Shown one piece after another: positions 62,915 to 64,000 of a DNA stretch of 64,000 nucleotides. Origin of the DNA: Planotetraspora mira. GTDB taxonomy: Bacteria > Actinomycetota > Actinomycetes > Streptosporangiales > Streptosporangiaceae. Position 1 is the stretch's first letter, and each line of letters begins with the position of its first letter. The notes under the pieces were generated by a model. That model had not been told where the DNA came from. It worked only from the letters and a program-made list of their open reading frames with translations, and ran no database searches. The position numbers and the translations under genes are program-made. The DNA is taken from the NCBI RefSeq assembly GCF_016863275.1, contig NZ_BOOO01000014.1:24913-88912 (forward strand), read 5' to 3'.

Positions 62915-63253
62915 ATGACGGAGATCAGCGACGCGTACATGCGGGAGCACATGACCCGCTCGCGGGAGTACGCCGTGGTACTGCTCAAAGCGGCCGACGG
63001 ATATGGCAAGGAGGGCAGCAACGCCATCATCTGGGAGCACGCACGGCGCAACTTCGCCCTGCGGGCGGATGGGCTCCTATCGGTTGTGCTGCCGGTCATG
63101 GACGACTCTGAGCTATGCGGCGTCGGAATCTTCAATGGCTCGGTCGAGGATGTACGGGCGCTCATGGACGAGGATCCGGGTGTCCGTGCCGGTGTCTTCA
63201 CGTACGAGGTGCATCCCGCGCGCGGCTTCCCGGGAGACGGGCTCCCGGAGTAG
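62915..63253 (+). CDS. YCII-related small protein
   Basis: 112 residues. MTEISDAYMREHMTRSREYAVVLLKAADGYG and a C-terminal VGIFNGSVEDVRALMDEDPGVRAGVFTYEVHPARGFPG, where the late His and the Asp/Pro run follow the YCII ferredoxin-like fold. ATG 62915 has GGAGG six bases upstream. Role unknown. Confidence 0.7.
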   Translation: MTEISDAYMREHMTRSREYAVVLLKAADGYGKEGSNAIIWEHARRNFALRADGLLSVVLPVMDDSELCGVGIFNGSVEDVRALMDEDPGVRAGVFTYEVHPARGFPGDGLPE

Positions 63254-63323
63254 ACCTCCCGGGCGAGATGCACCCTGGACGGGGGGTGTCCGGGACGGGG
63301 GGTGTCCGGGGATGAGGAGTGCC

Positions 63324-63430
63324 GGAATGAGACGCCCCCGGACGAGACGTGCCCGGAATGAGACGCCCCGCACGAGACCCGCCCGGAATGAGACGACCCC
63401 CGGAACGAGACGCGCTCGGAACGAGGCTTG
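63324..63430. repeat. 15-bp tandem repeat tract
   Basis: About seven units of 15-17 bp of the types CGGAATGAGACGCCC and CGGACGAGACGTGCC, loosely alternating, in the gene-free stretch after the YCII gene. A second short repeat, GGACGGGGGGTGTCCG, occurs twice at about 63278-63311. Confidence 0.8.
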
Positions 63431-63504
63431 CAGGGGGCGAGGCGCGGCCTGGGGCGCCAATGTGAGGAGATGCTCACTTGGTTGACGCGATCGGGAGGAA
63501 ACGG

Positions 63505-63655
63505 TACGTTCCGGTAGGTTTTGCGGTTGTCCAAGGGAAATCCGGTGAGATGCCGGTGCGGACGCGCCACTGTATCCGGGACGTCGATCCCGGGAGCCAG
63601 GTCGCTTGGCTGCCGCGGCCTCATGTCGTGGGACGCGTCATCCCTGAGGAGGATC
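63505..63655 (+). promoter_or_regulatory. Cobalamin (AdoCbl) riboswitch
   Basis: Conserved blocks are present in the right order and spacing: AAGGGAAATCCGGTGAGATG (63533-63552, the GGGAA-GGTG-A core), GCGCCACTGTATCC (63564-63577) and the B12 box GAGCCAGGTCG (63594-63604). The 3' end contains GAGGAGG (63647-63653), consistent with translational control. It precedes a chelatase-type ATPase gene, which fits B12 synthesis. Confidence 0.85.
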
Positions 63656-63659
63656 CGCC

Positions 63660-63689
63660 GTGAGTCACCGTGCCGTTCTCCCGAGCTGA
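63660..63689 (+). CDS. Possible 9-codon leader ORF after the riboswitch
   Basis: GTG 63660 sits seven bases after GAGGAGG and encodes VSHRAVLPS then TGA. It lies between the riboswitch and the chelatase start (49 bp further). It may be translated as a riboswitch-controlled leader, or the SD may simply be part of the switch. Confidence 0.3.
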   Translation: MSHRAVLPS

Positions 63690-63737
63690 CGAGGTCCGTA
63701 TCCCCACGGATCGCCATGTCAATCGGAGGGCAACTCC

Positions 63738-64000
63738 TTGATCGTCACCTACCCGTTCAGCGCGGTCGTCGGCCTCGACGACCTGAAACTGGCGCTGGTG
63801 CTCAACGCCGTGTCCCCTCGAGTGGGCGGTGTGCTCGTCCGCGGAGAGAAGGGCACCGCCAAGTCGACCATCGTTCGCGCGCTGGCTGCGCAGTTGCCGC
63901 AAGTCGCGGTCGTGCGCGGATGCCGGTTCTCCTGCGACCCCGCCGCGCCGGACCCGGAATGCCCGGACGGGCCACATGACCTGCAGGAACCCCATGAACC
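63738..64000 (+). CDS. Magnesium/cobalt chelatase-type AAA+ ATPase, 3' end outside the window
   Basis: Open frame to the window edge (87 codons). TTG 63738 has GGAGGG eight bases upstream. [20 protein letters not shown] with Walker [11 protein letters not shown] is the N-terminus of ChlI/BchI-type ATPases. A Cys-rich insert ([15 protein letters not shown]) follows, as in the actinobacterial ChlI-ChlD cobaltochelatase subunits. With a cobalamin riboswitch upstream it probably works with CobN in B12 synthesis. Confidence 0.85.
   Translation, partial: MIVTYPFSAVVGLDDLKLALVLNAVSPRVGGVLVRGEKGTAKSTIVRALAAQLPQVAVVRGCRFSCDPAAPDPECPDGPHDLQEPHE

Overview
This window is high-GC actinobacterial DNA. The evidence is GTG/TTG starts, 4-bp ATGA/GTGA gene overlaps, paired sensor kinases, Streptomyces-type secreted proteins with RICIN and cupin folds, an IHF-type domain of the actinobacterial mIHF/sIHF kind, DUF222-HNH (13E12-like) genes and an actinobacterial SOS box. 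Gene content fits a Streptosporangiales-like chromosome (Nonomuraea, Microbispora and relatives). That placement is inference; no rRNA or tRNA gene was seen.

Layout. 1-9.8 kb: a sensor kinase cut by the window edge, a repeat-rich HlyD-type adaptor, and one operon holding a MacA-like adaptor, a MacB-like ATPase and permease, a DUF5666-like protein, an OmpR regulator with its kinase, and a small lipoprotein. 9.8-15.8 kb: two membrane GTPases, an SPFH/NfeD pair and a lipoprotein L,D-transpeptidase. 15.9-18.9 kb: homogentisate catabolism (IclR, hmgA, fahA) with candidate operators, divergent from a sarcosine-oxidase-like flavoenzyme. 20-25.6 kb: EF-hand protein, orphan regulator, ketopantoate-reductase-like gene, TetR/hydrolase pair, APC permease, and a 30-residue membrane peptide gene. 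25.7-28.9 kb: a CUT1 sugar ABC importer without its ATPase. 29-34.1 kb: Cu/Zn-SOD, SH3 protein, a ZIP-like transporter fused to an IHF-like domain, and a membrane-anchored multicopper oxidase.

34.3-34.8 kb holds a striking gene-free array of 53-bp-periodic repeats arranged as a large inverted repeat. 34.8-47.5 kb is signalling-rich: a STAS antagonist, three histidine kinases, a NarL regulator, a receiver-only protein, a molybdopterin oxidoreductase trio, a 5'-nucleotidase, and a tandem family of XRE/MmyB-type regulators whose middle member has lost its DNA-binding half. 47.6-55.1 kb: a secreted RICIN/beta-helix protein, an itaconate/citramalate-type CoA operon whose CoA-transferase is broken, and a manganese transporter next to a manganese-dependent oxalate decarboxylase. 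55.1-64 kb: a structured leader before a large secreted GH95-like hydrolase, a second STAS protein, an SOS-box-linked DUF222-HNH endonuclease, and a cobalamin riboswitch ahead of a chelatase ATPase that runs off the edge.

The most unusual items are the ZIP-IHF fusion, the 53-bp inverted array, the decayed CoA operon with an amplified stop/start junction, and the structured leader at 55.5 kb. Start codons were chosen from Shine-Dalgarno (SD) spacing and domain boundaries where possible. All homology calls are from motif recognition, without database searches.
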